Below the pieces are notes generated by a model. The model worked only from the letters and a program-made list of their open reading frames with translations, had not been told where the DNA came from and made no database searches. Shown here piece after piece: positions 41,106 through 44,511 of a DNA stretch of 44,511 bases (the first letter of the stretch is position 1; every line of letters starts with the position of its first letter). The stretch lies in assembly GCA_904420205.1 (NCBI GenBank), contig CAJFUN010000038.1:1-44511 (forward strand), in the 5' to 3' direction. The DNA comes from Candidatus Parachristensenella avicola. GTDB taxonomy: Bacteria; Bacillota; Clostridia; Christensenellales; UMGS416. The position numbers were made by a program, and so were the translations under genes.

Positions 41106-41134
41106 TATGAAATCTAAATATAAAGTGTTACAAT
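41106..41134 (+). promoter_or_regulatory. AT-rich upstream region and likely promoter of the binding-protein gene
   Basis: TACAAT (41129-41134) is a fair -10 with a weak TATGAA (41106-41111) 17 bases upstream. The preceding 41000-41105 is strongly AT-rich, which may act as an UP element. An imperfect palindrome ATTTGAT TG ATCAAAT lies at about 41066-41081. Confidence 0.4.
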
Positions 41135-41166
41135 AAAATAGCATCTTTAAAAGGAGCGTGGGCAAC

Positions 41167-42939
41167 ATGAAACGAGGCCTTTCGATCATCCTTTCCCTCG
41201 TGCTCGCCTTGCTCTGCGGGGCATGCCAAGGAGGAGCGCGGGAATCCACCTCGACCGCCCCTGGCCTGGAGCAGAAGCGCGCCAGTTGGCAGGAGAAGAC
41301 GGAGCCGGTCAGCCTTTCGACCAACTATTTTTATTCATCCGGGGGCAATGGCGAGAAGCGGGCGGCATGGGGCGAAGACGCAGTATCGCGCGCCATCATG
41401 GATTTGACAGGGGTCCGGCTGGTCATGCCCAACGGCTATCAGTCCTTGGATCAATGCAGGGCGTCCGGCGACATGCCGGATTTGGTATACCTGGCGGGCG
41501 CCAAAGAGGCCGAGCAGATGAATAACGGGGATATGTCTTGGGCCTGGGATGAGCTGGCCGAGCAATATTGCCCGGACTTCTGGGATGAACTCGACGGACG
41601 GGAGCTTTTGGCAAACCGGAGCGAGGATGGCCACGTCTATACGCTAAAAAACGGGTTTTGCTCGGATAAGGTGTATCAGGATGACAGCATTCCGCTGCCC
41701 CTGTCTTATGCGATGAGCCTGCGCACCGATATCCTGTCCCGGTTGGGGGCGGATATGCCCGATTCGGTAGAGGAATTGGAAAGCCTTCTGTATCAAGTTC
41801 GGGATCGCGGAGCTGAACTGGGCATAAGCGCGCCGCTTAAACTTGGCGATGCGGTAAAGAACCCGCTGCCTGTCTGGATGGGATTGCATCAGGATATTTA
41901 CTGGGAGGAAGATAGCGGGACCATTCGCACGCCTTGGCGCCAAGAGGCATGGCTGGACTACTTTAAGCGACTGCGCCGCTGGCGGGAAGACGGAATTCTG
42001 CTTTTGCCGGAGACGGTTTTACCCTGGAACGGGGAACGGTTCCGATATGGCGCCGATCCTGATCATCCAACGGCAGAGGCGGGCTATATGTTGCTTTCCG
42101 AATATTCCGCCCTCTATCGGGGCGCTTGGTTTGCCAGCGGCCAGTGTAGCACCATGCATATTGGATCTTTATATGCCGAAGGCTATCACCGGCTGGATGG
42201 CGAGGGTTGCTTCCCATATGCGCTGATCGAAACGCCGCTTACCTTTGAGGGGACGCTGCAGGCGCAGGAGGTCGATATGGGATGGGGGAAAGCAGGCGGC
42301 GCACAGAGCCAGGGCGGAGGAACCTTTATCACCCGTGTATGTCATAATCCGGAGCGCGCCATATTGTGGGTGCAATTTCTCCATAGCGACGCAGGCGGAC
42401 AGCTGACGCAATGGGGCCTTCAGCAGCAGCACTATGAAATGGATGCAGGCGCCATGCGTTATAAGCGCGATCCGGTCAATCCGATATATGAGATCGAAGA
42501 TATTGTCATAAACCCCGACGTAATGATTGAAACGGGCGTGGCGCTCTGGCCGTTCGTTTACAACGGCTGGGTGTCGCAGTCAGTTCAGGCTTCCACCGCT
42601 GCCGAGGGAACCGGGGATGCGGATCGGATGCTTCGGGAGCAAATCATCCGGGCCGGGGTCAAGAAAAAGGCGTATACCCAACGAGATCCCGCCTTGGGGC
42701 AGGCGTTGCCCGGTTATGGGTCGCCTACCCTTAAGGCAACCTACGATCGCCTTGAATACCAATTCCTTCGGGCGGCGCAGGCCATGGTATCTGCGCCTAC
42801 AGAGCAGGAGCTTATGGAAACATGGGAAACGCTTCAAGCCGGGCTGCTTCAAGGCGGCCTGGAGGAGCTTGAAGCGGCGATGACGGAACGATATAAAGGC
42901 GCCCTGTCCGGCTACCAGGCAGCGGGATATATAAGCTGA
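41167..42939 (+). CDS. Extracellular solute-binding lipoprotein (sugar-type ABC)
   Basis: A 590-residue lipoprotein: signal MKRGLSIILSLVLALLCGAC with lipobox CGAC, then a two-lobe solute-binding fold: TGVRLVMPNGYQSLDQCRASGDMPDLVYLAG, YTLKNGFCSDKVYQ, and LSYAMSLRTDILSRLGADMPDSVEELESLLYQVRD. The size and style match the LplA/family-1 type of long carbohydrate-binding proteins. ATG 41167 has AAAGGAG 10 bases upstream; an in-frame GTG at 41158 is too close to that site. No permease or ATPase is in the window, so the partner transporter is unknown. Confidence 0.8.
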   Translation: MKRGLSIILSLVLALLCGACQGGARESTSTAPGLEQKRASWQEKTEPVSLSTNYFYSSGGNGEKRAAWGEDAVSRAIMDLTGVRLVMPNGYQSLDQCRASGDMPDLVYLAGAKEAEQMNNGDMSWAWDELAEQYCPDFWDELDGRELLANRSEDGHVYTLKNGFCSDKVYQDDSIPLPLSYAMSLRTDILSRLGADMPDSVEELESLLYQVRDRGAELGISAPLKLGDAVKNPLPVWMGLHQDIYWEEDSGTIRTPWRQEAWLDYFKRLRRWREDGILLLPETVLPWNGERFRYGADPDHPTAEAGYMLLSEYSALYRGAWFASGQCSTMHIGSLYAEGYHRLDGEGCFPYALIETPLTFEGTLQAQEVDMGWGKAGGAQSQGGGTFITRVCHNPERAILWVQFLHSDAGGQLTQWGLQQQHYEMDAGAMRYKRDPVNPIYEIEDIVINPDVMIETGVALWPFVYNGWVSQSVQASTAAEGTGDADRMLREQIIRAGVKKKAYTQRDPALGQALPGYGSPTLKATYDRLEYQFLRAAQAMVSAPTEQELMETWETLQAGLLQGGLEELEAAMTERYKGALSGYQAAGYIS

Positions 42940-42945
42940 ACGCAA

Positions 42946-42969
42946 AAAAGGAGCCGTAAGGCTCCTTTT
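42946..42969. terminator. Bidirectional terminator
   Basis: AAAAGGAGCC (42946-42955) pairs with GGCTCCTTTT (42960-42969), loop GTAA. It separates the binding-protein gene from the convergent MFS gene. Confidence 0.92.
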
Positions 42970-42979
42970 GCATTTGAGA

Positions 42980-44350
42980 TTAACTATCGTAGCCCTGCTT
43001 GGCAAGATTCCTGCGCAGAAAATAAATAATGACGGTGGAGATGCCCATGACGGCGGCAGCCAGCAGCAGGTAGAATTGCTTGTTGATCATGGGCATACCC
43101 AGAATATTCAGCACCACGCCCTCGGTATGCTGCATGATAGCTCGGCTGACGGTGACCCCTAGAAAGGAAGCGATGGAATAAGCCACTGTGTGAAAGGCGC
43201 TATATAGGGTGCCGTTCTCAGCGGGCATGTTGATATATAGCTCGTTGGCAAAACCCAAGGCAAGGCCGGCGTTAAAGGGATAGGCGACCAACATCGCCAG
43301 CGGATACATATAGGTATAGTTGGCGGGCGTGACCAACGATAAGAGCACATAATTAAAGAGATAGCCGGTCATGGCGATCTGAATCATTTGGAGCCAGCTT
43401 CCGGTGCGTCCGATGACCTTGCGCCACAGCGGCGTGAAAATAATCATGCAGGGGATGTTCAGGAGCGATAAGGCGGTGATATAGGTATACCCGACCTGAA
43501 CGTTCTGAAGAAGATAGACGGTGTAAAAGGTGCTGGGAATGTTAATTGAAAAGCCATACAGAACGGCGATGATGACCGTACGCATATAGACTTTGTCTTT
43601 TATGGGTTTGGTGAACACATCGGTCAGGCGGACGCGCTCCCCGGAAGACGCATAGGGATATTCCCGCATCCGCAGCAGAAAATAGCCGTCCAGGAAGACC
43701 AGCGCTACCGCGATGCCGCGAATCACCATGATACCGGTAATTTCGCTGCCCCTGGCCTTAAAGACGTCCACCAACGCGGAAGCGCCCATGGTTACGATGG
43801 CCACCAGCACTGCAACCCCCATGGACTGGCTGGAAAAATAGCCGGCCCGCACCTCTTTAGGCAGAAATTGCAGGTGCCACATGGAAATGCCGGGCCCGAT
43901 GATGGCGTTGGTGCAGTTGACCACAATAAGCGCCAGCGCAACCAGCGTAAGCCGGGCCTGCTGGGCGACAGGCATAAAAGGGATGATGGAAATCATAAGG
44001 GTGTTGACCACGAGGGCCATAAAGTGAAAGGCGATGAGGAAGTTTTTCCGCTTGGTAAAGCGTTCCATAATCGGCGGCCCCAGCAAGTAGACCAAGTTGG
44101 CGGCCAAGGGAATCATACTGGTCAGGCCGATGAAATTGTCGTCGGCGTTCATTAAAAGCAAAAGACCGGTGAAATAATTGCCGCCCACCAGATTGGCGAT
44201 CACGTTGTTCACAAGGGCGTAATTGATTAGGTTCATCCGGTCGCGGCTGAGTTCGTCCCCGGGGAAGTACCAGCCGCCGATCATGGCGTCCCGGAGGCGA
44301 GGCAAGAGCCTTCCGGGCTTAAGCATGCTGAGATCCAGTTTGCTGCGCAT
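42980..44350 (-). CDS. MFS transporter
   Basis: A 456-residue protein with about twelve hydrophobic segments in the usual MFS spacing (for example LVYLLGPPIMERFTKRKNFLIAFHFMALVVN, with a loop FTKRKN like the MFS motif A). The middle loop at about residues 230-250 is charged (MREYPYASSGERVRLTDVFTKPIKD). It resembles the GPH/sugar-exporter-like MFS proteins, and the substrate is unknown. The ATG at 44350 has AGGAGG eight bases upstream. It is convergent with the sugar-binding lipoprotein gene. Confidence 0.85.
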   Translation of the reverse strand: MRSKLDLSMLKPGRLLPRLRDAMIGGWYFPGDELSRDRMNLINYALVNNVIANLVGGNYFTGLLLLMNADDNFIGLTSMIPLAANLVYLLGPPIMERFTKRKNFLIAFHFMALVVNTLMISIIPFMPVAQQARLTLVALALIVVNCTNAIIGPGISMWHLQFLPKEVRAGYFSSQSMGVAVLVAIVTMGASALVDVFKARGSEITGIMVIRGIAVALVFLDGYFLLRMREYPYASSGERVRLTDVFTKPIKDKVYMRTVIIAVLYGFSINIPSTFYTVYLLQNVQVGYTYITALSLLNIPCMIIFTPLWRKVIGRTGSWLQMIQIAMTGYLFNYVLLSLVTPANYTYMYPLAMLVAYPFNAGLALGFANELYINMPAENGTLYSAFHTVAYSIASFLGVTVSRAIMQHTEGVVLNILGMPMINKQFYLLLAAAVMGISTVIIYFLRRNLAKQGYDS

Positions 44351-44511
44351 GCATGCGTCCTCCTGATGTTGCTGAGATGGTCCATATCGGACGCTCCGAC
44401 ACGGACAAGGAAAAACTCTCCGGATAATGGCAGAGGAGCATAAAGAAGTATTGCGAAAATACTAACCTATGCCAAGTGAACGGGAAATATGAAACCTCTA
44501 TGTGAATGGAC

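Overview
The window looks like chromosomal sequence from a Gram-positive, low-to-mid GC anaerobe of the Clostridia. The grounds are strong AGGAGG-type ribosome binding sites, GTG/TTG starts, ATGA-overlapping operons, Firmicutes families (CvpA/DUF5711, DUF5317 with HD-GYP, DUF1846, YitT, DUF4838) and sigma-A style promoters. A Christensenellales-like gut lineage would fit, but that is a guess. I see no rRNA, tRNA, CRISPR array, transposase or phage gene.

Layout. 1-6065: a DUF5711-cvpA membrane pair; a sugar isomerase with a DUF4288 protein; a URO-D family methyltransferase-like gene divergent from an AraC regulator, which overlaps an L,D-transpeptidase gene. 6066-6724 carries no recognisable gene. 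6811-9645: an operon of a 27-residue hydrophobic peptide, a membrane HD-GYP phosphodiesterase and DUF5317, preceded by a foldable leader and a conserved-looking hypothetical gene. 10065-13467: a near-consensus promoter, a structured leader with a 15-codon upstream ORF and a hairpin that buries the ribosome binding site, all ahead of a CorA-type transporter; then murA and a Gfo/Idh/MocA-like gene. 13559-16255: GNAT, NfeD-like, and an AT-richer lipoprotein/CxxC protein unit divergent from a small XRE regulator with two near-identical operators. 16331-23104: DUF4838, a second XRE, lipoproteins, a PH-domain/membrane pair, HEAT-MarR and a second TIM-barrel isomerase. 23105-23893 is again without a gene. 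23966-28173: a lipoprotein, an AKR-like protein, a flavin reductase and an AstE/AspA-type deacylase.

28503-37617 is the most conserved part. A MoxR / DUF58 / transglutaminase operon reads leftward from a shared control region. A birA / P1 peptidase / acpS / nnrDE / yitT run reads rightward from the same region. 37675-44350 holds an HEXXH metallopeptidase with a palindromic leader, DUF1846 with a small helical protein, a decayed zinc-ribbon fragment next to a 36-bp perfect palindrome, an orphan sugar-type binding lipoprotein, and an MFS transporter.

The most promising unexplained items are regulatory. They are the corA leader, which resembles a peptide-coupled or riboswitch-like control element; the peptide/HD-GYP/DUF5317 operon with its three-way-junction leader; and the symmetric divergent operators at 15958-16011 and 32888-32950. 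All family assignments come from reading motifs by eye; no searches were run.
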